NCBI RefSeq assembly: GCF_021605415.1
Contig: NZ_WKEQ01000015.1
Coordinates: 1 to 64,000, forward strand
Length of the DNA stretch: 64,000 nucleotides
Source: Pseudomonas syringae
GTDB lineage: Bacteria; Pseudomonadota; Gammaproteobacteria; Pseudomonadales; Pseudomonadaceae
Direction of reading: 5' to 3'
Made by a program: the position numbers and the translations under genes. Positions 35,444-44,476 of the stretch are shown here, piece by piece. Each line of letters opens with the position of its first letter. Position 1 is the stretch's first letter. Below the pieces are notes generated by a model that was not told the DNA's origin, did no database searches, and saw only the letters and a program-made list of their open reading frames with translations.

Positions 35444-35578
35444 ATGTTCCACCCGTTCTTGAATTTGTTATGTGGTGTTCTTTTATTTCACTGCGACCGG
35501 TGGTTCGCGTCCGGACTCAATGTGAATCGAATGGTGGGCAGTGGACAAAAAATCGTCAATTCACCAAATCGGCTTTGT

Positions 35579-35593
35579 GTTCGATAATCGCAC
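35579..35593. promoter_or_regulatory. PcaR-type operator GTTCGATAATCGCAC
   Basis: Exact match to the 15-bp consensus I recall for P. putida PcaR (IclR family) at beta-ketoadipate genes. It sits 136 bp upstream of the MFS start and 213 bp upstream of quiC. This suggests coregulation with protocatechuate degradation. Confidence 0.6.
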
Positions 35594-35693
35594 GCAAAAC
35601 TAACCGGGTAGTACAACTTTAAATTGCTGTGCGACGGTATGCAGCCAATAATTTGAACATGCCCCTGATTTGCTGAATCCCACGCTTTGTGCA

Positions 35694-35770
35694 GGAGCTG
35701 CCTCAGACTGCGATCCTTTGATCTTGTTTATTCAACGCAATATCAACAGATCGCAGCCTGCGGCAGCTCC
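35694..35770. repeat. REP-like palindrome (GGAGCTGCCtCAGaCTGCGATC ... inverted copy)
   Basis: Long imperfect inverted repeat: left arm begins GGAGCTGCCTCAGACTGCG, right arm ends CGCAGCCTGCGGCAGCTCC. It is the full-length form of the half elements at 121, 40018 and 63148, and lies only 37 bp before the quiC start, so it is in the quiC leader or promoter. Confidence 0.75.
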
Positions 35771-35806
35771 AGTGTCTCTAACAAGATCTCCACCGGGAGT
35801 TGAAAC

Positions 35807-37708
35807 ATGCAGCGTTCCATTGCCACCGTTTGCCTGAGCGGTACTCTGCCGGAAAAACTCGAAGCCATTGCTGCCGCCGGGTTCGACGGGGTGGAGATTT
35901 TCGAGAACGACCTTCTGTACTACGACGGAAGTCCCCGGGAAGTTAAACAGATGTGTGCCGACCTCGGCATCGCCATCACCCTGTTCCAGCCGTTTCGCGA
36001 TTTTGAAGGCTGCCGCCGCGATCGCCTGCAGCGTAATCTGGACCGGGCCGAGCGCAAATTCGATTTGATGCAGGAGCTCGGCACCGACCTTGTGCTGGTG
36101 TGCAGCAACGCGTCGGCGGACAGCGTCGGCGATCAGCAGATTCTGATCGATGACTTGCGTTTGCTCGGCGAACACGCCGGCGCCCGTGGGCTGCGCATCG
36201 GCTACGAAGCGCTGGCCTGGGGTCGCCACGTCAATACTTATCAACAAGTCTGGGACATCGTCCGCCAGGCCGATCACCCGAGCCTCGGCGTGCTGCTCGA
36301 CAGCTTTCATACCCTGTCGCTCAAGGGCGACCCACGGGCGATTGCCGATATTCCCGGCGACAAAATCTTCTTCGTGCAAATGGCCGACGCACCGATCCTG
36401 GCCATGGATGTGCTGGAGTGGAGCCGGCATTTCCGCTGCTTCCCGGGCCAGGGCGAGTTCGATTTGCCTGGTTTCCTCGCACCGATTATCCAGAGCGGCT
36501 ACACCGGCCCGTTGTCGCTGGAAGTCTTCAACGACGGCTTCCGCGCCGCGCCGCCTCGGGCCAATGCCGCCGACGGTTTGCGTTCGCTGCTGTATCTGGA
36601 AGAAAAGACTCGCGAGCGTCTGGCGCAGCAAGCCACACCTGTAGCCGCCCCCGAAATCCTGTTCGAAACCGCCAAGGCCAGCGAATACAACGGCATCGAA
36701 TTCCTTGAATTCGCCGTGGACGAAGCGCTCGGTGCCAAGCTCACCCATTGGCTGGAGCGCCTGGGTTTCGTCAAGGCCGGGCAGCATCGTTCCAAAGGTG
36801 TGAGCCTGCTGCGCCAGGGCGATATCAACCTGATTCTGAACGCCGAACCTTATTCCTTCGGCCACAGCTTCTTCGAGGCCCACGGCCCGTCGCTGTGTGC
36901 CACCGCCGTGCGGGTCAAGGACAGTGCGAGCGCGTTGGCGCGTGCCGTTGCTTATAAAGGTCAGCCGTATCGCGGACTGGTCGGACCGAACGAGCTGGAA
37001 CTCGCCGCCGTGCGCGCGCCGGATGGCAGCCTGATTTATCTGGTGGACGAGGACGCGGATGTCTACGGCACTGACTTCAATCTGCTGCCGAACGCCGGTA
37101 GCGGCGGCGGTCTCAAGCGTATCGACCACATGGCCATGGCGCTGCCGGCGGACAGCCTCGACAGTTGGGTGATGTTTTACAAAAGCCTGCTGGATTTCGA
37201 GGCCGACGACGAAGTGGTGCTGCCTGATCCGTATGGTCTGGTGAAGAGTCGCGCACTGCGCAGCCGCGACAGTTCGATTCGCTTGCCGCTGAACATTTCC
37301 GAAAATCGCAACACCGCGATCTCCCACGCCTTGTCGAGTTATCGCGGTTCCGGCGTGCATCACATTGCGTTTGATTGCGATGACATCTTCGCGCAGGTCA
37401 GCCGTGCCAAAGAGGCTGGCGTGCCGTTGCTGGATATTCCGCTCAACTATTACGACGACCTTGCCGCGCGCTTCGATTTCGATGACGAATTTCTTAGCGA
37501 ACTGGCTTACTACAACGTGCTGTACGACCGAGACGCGCAAGGTGGTGAGTTGTTTCACGTTTACACCGAGCCGTTCGAAGGGCGCTTCTTCTTCGAGATC
37601 ATCCAGCGCAAAAACGGTTACGCCGGGTATGGCGCGGCCAACGTGGCGGTGCGACTGGCGGCAATGGCCAAGTCCCGTAGCGGAGCAGTGCGCCAGGCCA
37701 AGTTGTAG
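35807..37708 (+). CDS. quiC: 3-dehydroshikimate dehydratase QuiC
   Basis: 633-aa two-domain enzyme converting 3-dehydroshikimate to protocatechuate, the entry to the beta-ketoadipate pathway. The N-terminal TIM barrel (about 1-285) carries the metal site Glu134 (GYEALAWG), Asp165 (LLDSFHT), Gln191 (VQMADAP) and Glu239 (LEVFND), which match the positions I know for the P. putida QuiC1 enzyme. The C-terminal VOC/HPPD-like half (about 290-633) has IDHMAMALP, GSGVHHIAFDCDD and EGRFFFEIIQR. ATG 35807 follows a GGGAG sequence. Divergent from an MFS transporter and near aroQ-aroE. Confidence 0.93.
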   Translation: MQRSIATVCLSGTLPEKLEAIAAAGFDGVEIFENDLLYYDGSPREVKQMCADLGIAITLFQPFRDFEGCRRDRLQRNLDRAERKFDLMQELGTDLVLVCSNASADSVGDQQILIDDLRLLGEHAGARGLRIGYEALAWGRHVNTYQQVWDIVRQADHPSLGVLLDSFHTLSLKGDPRAIADIPGDKIFFVQMADAPILAMDVLEWSRHFRCFPGQGEFDLPGFLAPIIQSGYTGPLSLEVFNDGFRAAPPRANAADGLRSLLYLEEKTRERLAQQATPVAAPEILFETAKASEYNGIEFLEFAVDEALGAKLTHWLERLGFVKAGQHRSKGVSLLRQGDINLILNAEPYSFGHSFFEAHGPSLCATAVRVKDSASALARAVAYKGQPYRGLVGPNELELAAVRAPDGSLIYLVDEDADVYGTDFNLLPNAGSGGGLKRIDHMAMALPADSLDSWVMFYKSLLDFEADDEVVLPDPYGLVKSRALRSRDSSIRLPLNISENRNTAISHALSSYRGSGVHHIAFDCDDIFAQVSRAKEAGVPLLDIPLNYYDDLAARFDFDDEFLSELAYYNVLYDRDAQGGELFHVYTEPFEGRFFFEIIQRKNGYAGYGAANVAVRLAAMAKSRSGAVRQAKL

Positions 37709-37810
37709 GAATTTCGTAAACGCGGGGTTAAACACAGGCCGCGCGGCTTCCTTCACTGTACCGCGCGGCCCATAATCGCCCGCTTGTGCAGTGATGGCCG
37801 TGAGCCCGCA

Positions 37811-38497
37811 ATGACCATGAATTCAAAACTTACCGCAGCTCCCGAATCGATTGCTCTGACTGCCATCGAGCCGCGCAAGAGTCGCAAGAACAATCCGGAA
37901 AAAACCCGCGAAAACATCCTGCAAGAGGCGATCGTCGAATTCGTCCAGCAGGGGCTTTCCGGTGCGCGCGTCGATTCGATCGCCGAGCGCATTCACACCT
38001 CCAAACGCATGATCTATTACTACTTCGGCAGTAAGGAGCAGTTGTACGTCGAGGTGCTGGAGAAACTCTACGGCGATATCCGTAGCACGGAAAACCGTCT
38101 GCACCTGGCGGAGTTGTCGCCGATGGTGGCGATTCGACGGCTGGTGGAATTCACCTTCGATCACCATGATCGCAATGTCGATTTCGTGCGCATCGTCAGC
38201 ATTGAAAACATCCACAACGCCGAGTTTGTGAAACGCTCCGATGCGATCAAGGCAATGAACAACACGATTCTGGATTCGCTCAGCGAGATTCTGCGTCGGG
38301 GTGCGGAGGAAGGTGTATTCCGCGCCGGGCTCGACGCGCTGGACGTGCACTTGTTGATCAGCTCGTTCTGCTTCTATCGCGTGTCGAACCGGCATACGTT
38401 CGGCGAGATTTTTCAGATTGATCTGCCGGACGAAGCCATCAAGTTGCGTCATCGCGAGATGATTTGCGAGTCGGTTTTACGCTATTTGCAAGCCTGA
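37811..38497 (+). CDS. TetR-family transcriptional regulator
   Basis: 228 aa. The HTH (KTRENILQEAIVEFVQQGLSG ... AERIHTSKRMIYYYFGSKEQLY, about 30-80) follows a disordered N-terminus; the effector domain has no recognisable match. It sits 102 bp after quiC on the same strand and convergent with the aroQ-aroE operon, so it probably controls one or both; PcaR-like boxes argue for an additional IclR-type regulator. ATG 37811 has GAG 7 nt upstream; ATG 37817 is an alternative. Confidence 0.83.
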   Translation: MTMNSKLTAAPESIALTAIEPRKSRKNNPEKTRENILQEAIVEFVQQGLSGARVDSIAERIHTSKRMIYYYFGSKEQLYVEVLEKLYGDIRSTENRLHLAELSPMVAIRRLVEFTFDHHDRNVDFVRIVSIENIHNAEFVKRSDAIKAMNNTILDSLSEILRRGAEEGVFRAGLDALDVHLLISSFCFYRVSNRHTFGEIFQIDLPDEAIKLRHREMICESVLRYLQA

Positions 38498-38505
38498 CAC
38501 CGGCC

Positions 38506-38568
38506 ATGTGGGAGCGAGCCTGCTCGCGAAAGCGGTATGTCAGTGATGACGCCTTCGCGAGCAGGTTT
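38506..38568. repeat. REP pair with degenerate right copy
   Basis: Left copy ATGTGGGAGCGAGCCTGCTC is complete; the right copy reads TTCGCGAGCAGG and then diverges (TTTCG). It occupies most of the gap between convergent TetR and aroE genes. Confidence 0.7.
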
Positions 38569-38571
38569 CGT

Positions 38572-39426
38572 TTAAACGTTCATGCTTTGAAAGTGCGCCA
38601 ACATCCGCTGCGCATCCGCCGCCACGCCGCTGAACAACTCAAACGCCTTCACCGCCTGAAACACCGCCATGTTGCCGCCATCCAGCGTGCGGCAACCGAG
38701 GGCGCGGGCGTTGCGCAGCAGCTCGGTTTCCAGCGGGAAGTAAACAATCTCCGCGACCCACAATTCAGCCCGTAACAAGTCAACCGGCACTGGCATGCCC
38801 GGCAGTTTCTGCATGCCCATCGGGGTGGTGTTGACCAGTCCATCAGCCTGACTCAGCGTGCTCGGCAGATCGTGGCCCGCCACTGCACGACCGAAACCGA
38901 AGTGCTGATTGAGGTTATTCGCCAGGCTTTCGGCACGGCTGACGTCCACATCGAAAATCGTCAGCTGTTGTACGCCCTCGCTTAACAGTGCGTGGGCCAC
39001 CGCGGCGCCAGCACCACCGGCGCCCATCTGGACGACGCGCTCACGGGAAACGTCCGGCAAACCGCGACGAAGCCCTTCGGCAAAGCCCAGGCAATCGGTG
39101 TTGTGGCCGACGCGTTTGCCATCCTTGAGCACCACGGTGTTGACCGCGCCAATGCCCCGGGCTTCCGGTGACAATTCATCGAGCAGCGGGATGATTGCCT
39201 GTTTGCACGGAAATGTGATGTTCAGCCCGGTGAAGCTCATCCGTTCGGCAGCCAACAGCAAGTCGGGCAGGGCGGTGCTGTCCAGTTGCAACTGATCGAG
39301 ATCGATCAGCCGATACAGATAGCGCATGCCTTGGGCATCGCCTTCATGTTCATGCATCGCGGGGGTGCGGGACGCCTGAATGCCGGCGCCGATCAGGCCG
39401 GCGAGGATCACATTGTCGTGGCTCAT
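38572..39426 (-). CDS. aroE: Shikimate/quinate 5-dehydrogenase-family protein
   Basis: 284 aa. Substrate domain has NITFPCK (catalytic Lys) and GAVNTVV, followed by GHNTDCLGF (catalytic Asp) and a Rossmann domain with QMGAGGAGAAVAHAL. The usual N-terminal GxPIxHSxSP loop is replaced by GAGIQASRTPAMHEH, seen in catabolic AroE-like paralogues (YdiB/RifI/QuiB-type) rather than the biosynthetic enzyme. It should oxidise shikimate or quinate here. ATG 39426 lies 5 bp after the aroQ stop: an operon. Confidence 0.88.
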   Translation of the reverse strand: MSHDNVILAGLIGAGIQASRTPAMHEHEGDAQGMRYLYRLIDLDQLQLDSTALPDLLLAAERMSFTGLNITFPCKQAIIPLLDELSPEARGIGAVNTVVLKDGKRVGHNTDCLGFAEGLRRGLPDVSRERVVQMGAGGAGAAVAHALLSEGVQQLTIFDVDVSRAESLANNLNQHFGFGRAVAGHDLPSTLSQADGLVNTTPMGMQKLPGMPVPVDLLRAELWVAEIVYFPLETELLRNARALGCRTLDGGNMAVFQAVKAFELFSGVAADAQRMLAHFQSMNV

Positions 39427-39431
39427 ACCGT

Positions 39432-39872
39432 TTACCCCTTCAACCGCTGGCTGAAATGTTCGAGCGCCAAGCGATAGCCGTGGCTGCCGAAACCGCACAT
39501 CACCGCCGTGGCGATGGCCGAGACGAATGAATGGTGACGAAACGGCTCGCGGGCATGGACGTTGGACAAATGGACTTCAATCACCGGCAGTTCGCTGGCG
39601 ACCAATGCGTCGCGGATTGCTACAGAGGTGTGCGTCCATGCGGCGGGATTAATGACGATCCCGGCGCAGCGGCCGCGCGCGGCGTGAATCCAGTCGAGCA
39701 GTTCGCCTTCATGATTGGTCTGGCGAAACTCCACTGCCAGGCCAAATTCTTCAGCGGCGCGGCCGCACAGAGCCGAGATGTCGGCGAGCGTCTCGTGGCC
39801 GTAAGTGGCCGGTTCGCGGGTGCCGAGCAGGTTCAGGTTCGGGCCGTTGAGCACGAGAACGATAGGGGGCAT
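39432..39872 (-). CDS. aroQ: Type II 3-dehydroquinate dehydratase
   Basis: 146-aa dodecameric dehydratase interconverting 3-dehydroquinate and 3-dehydroshikimate. Active-site motifs: [17 protein letters not shown] (catalytic Arg and Tyr lid), [17 protein letters not shown] and [17 protein letters not shown] (catalytic His). As the first gene of aroQ-aroE next to quiC it is probably the catabolic copy. ATG 39872 has GGAG upstream. A PcaR-like site lies 116 bp upstream. Confidence 0.92.
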   Translation of the reverse strand: MPPIVLVLNGPNLNLLGTREPATYGHETLADISALCGRAAEEFGLAVEFRQTNHEGELLDWIHAARGRCAGIVINPAAWTHTSVAIRDALVASELPVIEVHLSNVHAREPFRHHSFVSAIATAVMCGFGSHGYRLALEHFSQRLKG

Positions 39873-39987
39873 GGGAACAAACTCCACTTATTGTTTTTGG
39901 ATTGGCCGACAGGTTTCGGCCCGTGGAGATAAATTGTACTGGCTGGTTACTTTTGGCAATTGCTCTGTAATAAATCGGTCTTTTTTT

Positions 39988-40002
39988 GTGCGGTGATCGC
40001 AC
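39988..40002. promoter_or_regulatory. Imperfect PcaR-like operator GTGCGGTGATCGCAC
   Basis: Matches the 35579 box at 12 of 15 positions and is itself an inverted repeat (GTGCG-N5-CGCAC). Upstream of aroQ on the minus strand. Confidence 0.45.
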
Positions 40003-40017
40003 AACGATCCAAAGTTT

Positions 40018-40040
40018 GCAGCCTTCGGCCGCTCCTACAG
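40018..40040. repeat. Half REP-like element (GCAGCCTTCGGCCGCTCCTAC)
   Basis: A short hairpin GCAGCCTTCGGCCGCTCC similar to the right arm of the 35694-35770 element; it lies between the LysR stop and the aroQ control region. Confidence 0.5.
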
Positions 40041-40054
40041 GCTTGGCAGTGATT

Positions 40055-40966
40055 TCAGTTCGGTAACTGCTCGACCAGAAAATCGATGAATGCCCGCACG
40101 CGCAAAGGCATGTGCCGGTTCTGCGGATACAACAGGGTGAAGGGGCGGGAGCGTCCGCTATAGGGTTTCAGCAGCTCCACCAGCGAGCCGTCGGCCAGTT
40201 CCTTTTCCACGATGAAGCGATAGGTCTGGAACAGTCCCGCGCCATGCTTGGCTAGTGTCACACCGCCAAGTACGTCATCGGAGCAACAGAAATTGCCCTC
40301 GGCGAGGATTTCTCGCGGTATGTCCTGATCAAAAAACAACCAGGTGATCCGGCGTCCGCTGCTGGGTAGCTCGAACTGGATGCACTCGTGTTGTTTAAGC
40401 TCATCGAGGGTTTTCGGCGTACCGGCACGGTGCAAGTAGTCGGGACTGGCGACCAGCACCAGCGCCGCATCTTCGAGATGCCGGGCGATCAGGCCGGAGT
40501 CCGGTATGGCGCGCACCCGGATCGCCAGGTCGTAACCTTCACCGACAAAGTCGATGTTGCGGTTGCTGATGTGCATGTCGACCTTCACCTGAGGAAAGCG
40601 TGCACGAAACGCCGGAAGCAGCGGCAGGATGCGGTGATGGGCGTAGGTTGTAGGAATACTGATACGCAGTGTGCCGGACGGCGCCTGCTGTTTGCCCATG
40701 ACCTCACGCTGGGCTTCGATCAACTGGGCCAGCGCCTGACGACATTCTTCGTAATATCGACGGCCGCTGTCGGTCAACTTCACGCTGCGAGTGGTGCGGG
40801 CAAACAGCCGCACGCCCAGGCGCTCCTCCATGCGCGACACCGATCGGCTCACTGCTGCCGGTGTTACTGCCGCCGCTAGCGCCGCAGCGGTGAAACTGCC
40901 GGTTTCGGCCGCCAGGCAAAACAGCTCGATGCTGCCCAACTGGAGGTCGTCGAAATGTCGCTGCAT
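40055..40966 (-). CDS. LysR-family transcriptional regulator
   Basis: 303 aa. N-terminal HTH (SIELFCLAAETGSFTAAALAAAVTPAAVSRSVSRMEERLGVRLF) and C-terminal periplasmic-binding-like effector domain (about 95-300). This closely follows the CrgA/PA0477-like group with SGTLRISIPTTYAHHRILPLLPAF. It reads toward aroQ rather than divergently, and nothing ties it to quinate use except position. Divergent gene is the DUF4160 pair. Confidence 0.87.
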   Translation of the reverse strand: MQRHFDDLQLGSIELFCLAAETGSFTAAALAAAVTPAAVSRSVSRMEERLGVRLFARTTRSVKLTDSGRRYYEECRQALAQLIEAQREVMGKQQAPSGTLRISIPTTYAHHRILPLLPAFRARFPQVKVDMHISNRNIDFVGEGYDLAIRVRAIPDSGLIARHLEDAALVLVASPDYLHRAGTPKTLDELKQHECIQFELPSSGRRITWLFFDQDIPREILAEGNFCCSDDVLGGVTLAKHGAGLFQTYRFIVEKELADGSLVELLKPYSGRSRPFTLLYPQNRHMPLRVRAFIDFLVEQLPN

Positions 40967-41177
40967 GGTGTGCGCCGCCGATCAAAAGGAACTTGAAGCG
41001 CTGGTTTACCAAATGCCGAGGGTCAGCGAAAGGAATGCTTACGATTTTGTGCCCATGGGGGGCGAGCTTAATGGCAGCGGGACGCTAGGCTCGATGAGGT
41101 AACAGGCGACACCACTAGTCAGATTCGTCAGGGAATGGCGATTGTTTAAGTTTTAAACCTAACGGATGGGTTAGCAT

Positions 41178-41606
41178 TTGAAAGTATTCAGCCACAAGGG
41201 ATTGTCGGTCGTGATCATGTTGCGTGACGAACATTGCCCGCCTCATGCGCATGTAGATGCAGGCGCCTGGAGCGCACGATTCAAATTCAGTTTCTGGCAC
41301 AACGGCGTCGAGCTGTGGGATGTCGTCCCGCTCTCCCGTCGGCCGCCAACGACGGTGCTCGAAGGTTTGCGCCAGTCGTTGCGCCAGCCGGAGCACTTGC
41401 GTCGAGCGCGGGACATCTGGTGGCATCGCTTGCAGACCGCCTGCCTCGACCATCAATGGTGGGATTGCCAGACAGATGAAGTGGTGGTGATCCGGCAAAT
41501 TGCCAGCACGACTTACAGGATCGATTCCGCCCATTACGAGCCCGAAGCCAATCGCACGTTGCTGACTCTGGTGGGCGCACAGGAAGGTGTAGAAATAGAA
41601 CTATGA
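41178..41606 (+). CDS. DUF4160 protein
   Basis: 142 aa. The N-terminal part (VFSHKGLSVVIMLRDEHCPPHAHVDAG) is the DUF4160 signature with conserved HCPPHAHV. Paired DUF4160-DUF2442 genes occur together in many bacteria and have been suggested to be toxin-antitoxin-like, but I know of no demonstrated activity. The remaining about 90 residues are Trp-rich (WWHRLQ, HQWWDC), longer than a minimal DUF4160. Start is TTG 41178; no strong RBS. It overlaps the next gene by 4 bp. Confidence 0.7.
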   Translation: MKVFSHKGLSVVIMLRDEHCPPHAHVDAGAWSARFKFSFWHNGVELWDVVPLSRRPPTTVLEGLRQSLRQPEHLRRARDIWWHRLQTACLDHQWWDCQTDEVVVIRQIASTTYRIDSAHYEPEANRTLLTLVGAQEGVEIEL

Positions 41607-42049
41607 AAAGCATAAAAGCCAGACAACCGCTGGATCGCCCGGTGACGCAGTCGCTGCTCGATGAGGCCATCGAACGTGGCAAGACCCGCCAGGCAGTCGG
41701 ATTGCAGGCCGTGGGCGTGTCGTATCAGGATCCATGCCTGGTCATCCGTTTTGAGGACGGCTGCGGTGTGTTGCTGCCGCCGGCGCAATACGCCGAACTG
41801 GACGGTTTCGACAAGGCGGATCTTGAGGCGCTGACCGTCGGTTTCGGCGGCACGGCGCTGTGTCACGCCGACAAGGATCTGCAGGTCTCCATCGCCGGGA
41901 TGATTTCGGCAAGCAAGCCGCTGATGGCCATGGCCGCGTCGGTGATCGCCTCACGCAATGGCCGTCAAAGCAGTGCCGCCAAGGCGGAAGCCGCCCGGGC
42001 CAATGGCCGGAAGGGCGGGCGTCCGCGCAAGGTCGAAATCGCTCAATGA
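41603..42049 (+). CDS. DUF2442 protein with AT-hook-like tail
   Basis: 148 aa. The DUF2442 domain (GVSYQDPCLVIRFEDGCGVLLPP, about 35-85) is followed by a Ser/Ala-rich helix and a basic C-terminal motif GRKGGRPRK, which looks like an AT-hook DNA-binding element. If the pair is TA-like this would be the antitoxin or DNA-binding partner. Start ATG overlaps the DUF4160 stop (ATGA). A terminator follows at 42061-42084. Confidence 0.7.
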   Translation: MKSIKARQPLDRPVTQSLLDEAIERGKTRQAVGLQAVGVSYQDPCLVIRFEDGCGVLLPPAQYAELDGFDKADLEALTVGFGGTALCHADKDLQVSIAGMISASKPLMAMAASVIASRNGRQSSAAKAEAARANGRKGGRPRKVEIAQ

Positions 42050-42057
42050 ACCGTCAC

Positions 42058-42084
42058 AAAAAAGCCGTCAATCACGACGGCTTT
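42058..42084. terminator. Bidirectional terminator between DUF2442 and trmA
   Basis: AAAGCCGTC-aatcac-GACGGCTTT is a perfect 9-bp stem. On the minus strand it is followed by a T-run, making it a good end for trmA; on the plus strand the T-run is short (CTTTGTTG). Confidence 0.75.
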
Positions 42085-42104
42085 GTTGTCTGCGGCAATT
42101 ACGA

Positions 42105-43184
42105 TCAACGACGGGTCAGCAACACGCCGGATTCCATGTGATGCGTCCACGGGAACTGGTCGAACAATGCGCATTGGGTGATGCGATGGGTGTCATGCAG
42201 CTGAGCGATGTTCGCCGCGAGGGTTTCCGGGTTGCAGGAGATGTACAGGATGTTGTCGAAGCGACGGGTCAGCTCGCAGGTGTCGGGATCCATGCCGGCG
42301 CGCGGAGGATCAACGAACACGCTGCCAAATTCGTAGCTTTTCAGATCAATGCCGTGCAGGCGACGGAACGGTCGCACTTCATTGAGGGCTTCGGTCAGCT
42401 CTTCCGCCGAGAGGCGCACGAGAGTGACGTTATCCACAGCGTTTTCGCTGAGGTTGCTCAGTGCTGCGTTGACCGAGGTCTTGCTGATTTCAGTGGCCAG
42501 CACTTTGCGCACACGGGTCGCCAACGGCAGGGTGAAGTTGCCATTGCCGCAATACAGCTCCAGCAGATCGTCGCTGCGATCACCCAAGGCGTCGAACGCC
42601 CAGTTCAGCATTTTCTGGTTCACGGTGCCGTTGGGTTGAGTGAACGCGCCTTCCGGCTGGCGATAGCTGAAAGTGCGGCCGCCGACGTCGAGTTTTTCCA
42701 CCACGTAGTCGTGGCCGATGACTTCACGCTTACCTTTGGAGCGGCCGATCACGCTGACGTTGAGATCCGCCGCCAGTTTTGTCGCGGCGGCGTGCCAGTG
42801 CTCGTCCAGTGGGCGGTGGTAGCACAGGGTGATCATTGCATCGCCGGCCAGGGTGGTCAGGAACTCCACCTGAAACAGCTTGTGGCTCAGGGCCGAACTG
42901 GCTTGCCAGGCGGCTTTCAACTGCGGCATCAACTGGTTGATGCGCAGGCTGGCGATCGGGAATTCCTCGATCAGGATCGGCGTGCGTTTGTCATCCTGAG
43001 AGAACATCGCGTAATGACGCTCGCCGGCTTCGCGCCAGAGGCGGAATTCGGCGCGCAGGCGAAAGTTCTGCAGCGGCGAATCAAACACAGTCGGTTCGGG
43101 CGCATCGAACGGGGCGAGCAGGTCACGCAGGCGCGTGACCTTGTCTTCTAGCTGTACGGCGTAAGCCTGGGAATCAAAAGTCAT
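42105..43184 (-). CDS. trmA: tRNA (uracil-5-)-methyltransferase
   Basis: 359-aa SAM-dependent enzyme making m5U54 in the tRNA T-loop. RumA/TrmA motifs: [14 protein letters not shown] (SAM site), [13 protein letters not shown] and [12 protein letters not shown] (nucleophile Cys). A TRAM domain is absent, as in TrmA. It is coupled to the upstream permease by an ATGA overlap, the same pair as P. aeruginosa PA4720/PA4719. ATG 43184 starts [12 protein letters not shown]. Confidence 0.93.
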   Translation of the reverse strand: MTFDSQAYAVQLEDKVTRLRDLLAPFDAPEPTVFDSPLQNFRLRAEFRLWREAGERHYAMFSQDDKRTPILIEEFPIASLRINQLMPQLKAAWQASSALSHKLFQVEFLTTLAGDAMITLCYHRPLDEHWHAAATKLAADLNVSVIGRSKGKREVIGHDYVVEKLDVGGRTFSYRQPEGAFTQPNGTVNQKMLNWAFDALGDRSDDLLELYCGNGNFTLPLATRVRKVLATEISKTSVNAALSNLSENAVDNVTLVRLSAEELTEALNEVRPFRRLHGIDLKSYEFGSVFVDPPRAGMDPDTCELTRRFDNILYISCNPETLAANIAQLHDTHRITQCALFDQFPWTHHMESGVLLTRR

Positions 43185-44476
43185 GCGTTGAACCAACCCA
43201 ACTTGATCACGAACAGTATCGACAGAATCACCAGCGCCGGGTTCAGTTCACGGGCGCGCCCGGACAGCAACTTGATCACGGTCCAGGAAATGAAGCCGAA
43301 GGCGATGCCGTTGGCGATGGAGTAAGTGAACGGCATCGCCAGGGCGGTGACCACGACCGGCGCGGCGACGGTAATGTCGTCCCAGTCGATTTCCGCCAGG
43401 CCCGAGGTCATCAGCACGGCGACGAACAGCAGTGCCGGCGCGGTAGCGAAGGCTGGAACGCTGGCGGCCAGTGGCGAGAAGAACAACGCCAGCAGAAACA
43501 GAATCGCGACGACGATGGCGGTCAGGCCCGTGCGGCCCCCGGCGCTCACGCCGGCAGCGGATTCGATGTAACTGGTGGTGGTCGACGTGCCGAGCAGCGA
43601 ACCGGCCATGGCGGCGGTGCTGTCGGCGATCAGCGCACGACCCATCTTCGGCATGTGGCCGTCCTTGCCCATCAGGCCGGCGCGCTTGGCGACGCCGATC
43701 AGGGTGCCGGAGTTGTCGAACAGATCGACGAACAGGAAGGCGAAAATCACGCTGACCAGACCGATATCCAGCGCACCTTTGATATCCAGTTGCATGAACG
43801 TCGGGGCCAGCGATGGTGGCATCGAGGTGACGCCACCGAATGCGGTGAAGCCCATGGCGATCGATACGATAGTCACCACCAGAATGCCGATCAGCACCGC
43901 GCCGCGCACTTTCAGCGCTTCAAGCGCGACGATCAGCGCGAAACCGAGCGTGGCGAGAATGGGCGCCGGTTGTTTCAAGTCACCGAGGCCGACCATGGTC
44001 GCCGAGTTGCTGACGACGATGCCCGCGTTATGCAAAGCGATCAGCGCCAGGAACAGACCGATACCGGCGGCAATCGCCGAACGCAGTGGCAGCGGGATGC
44101 TGTTGATGATCCATTCGCGGATGCGGAAGATCGACAGCAGGAAGAACAGCACGGCGGAAATGAACACCGCACCCAACGCCACTTGCCAGGTGTGGCCCAT
44201 GTGCAGAACGACGGTATAAGTGAAAAAGGCGTTCAGACCCATGCCCGGAGCGAGGGCGATCGGGTAGTTGGCGATCAGGCCCATCACGGTCGAGCCGATG
44301 GCGGCGGCCAGGCAGGTGGCAACGAACACGGCGCCCTTGTCCATGCCGGTCTCGCCGAGGATGCTCGGGTTGACGAACAAAATGTAGGCCATGGCCAAAA
44401 AGGTCGTGACGCCCGCCAGAATCTCGGTTCGCACGTTGGTGTTATGTGCCTTGAGTTGAAACAGCCGTTCCAGCAT
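43181..44476 (-). CDS. NCS2-family (AzgA-like) purine permease
   Basis: 431 aa with about 13 membrane segments. Starts [32 protein letters not shown] and carries [23 protein letters not shown], the AzgA/GhxP/AdeP signature for adenine or guanine/hypoxanthine uptake by proton symport. No purine riboswitch pattern was recognisable in the 216-bp leader. The long frame continuing upstream to 45148 is not protein-like, so ATG 44476 is used. Confidence 0.9.
   Translation of the reverse strand: MLERLFQLKAHNTNVRTEILAGVTTFLAMAYILFVNPSILGETGMDKGAVFVATCLAAAIGSTVMGLIANYPIALAPGMGLNAFFTYTVVLHMGHTWQVALGAVFISAVLFFLLSIFRIREWIINSIPLPLRSAIAAGIGLFLALIALHNAGIVVSNSATMVGLGDLKQPAPILATLGFALIVALEALKVRGAVLIGILVVTIVSIAMGFTAFGGVTSMPPSLAPTFMQLDIKGALDIGLVSVIFAFLFVDLFDNSGTLIGVAKRAGLMGKDGHMPKMGRALIADSTAAMAGSLLGTSTTTSYIESAAGVSAGGRTGLTAIVVAILFLLALFFSPLAASVPAFATAPALLFVAVLMTSGLAEIDWDDITVAAPVVVTALAMPFTYSIANGIAFGFISWTVIKLLSGRARELNPALVILSILFVIKLGWFNA

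Larger units (their letters stand above)
35444..35806. other. Divergent control region between MFS transporter and quiC
   Basis: 363 bp. It holds a PcaR-type box (35579-35593) near the centre and a full REP-like palindrome (35694-35770) next to quiC. The sequence from 35444 to 35690 is clearly more AT-rich than the genes on either side. No ORF supported. Confidence 0.6.

Noticed and set aside
35732..37756. 674-codon open frame antisense to quiC
   Set aside because: Covers the whole of quiC on the other strand; composition typical of antisense of GC-rich genes and no protein features.
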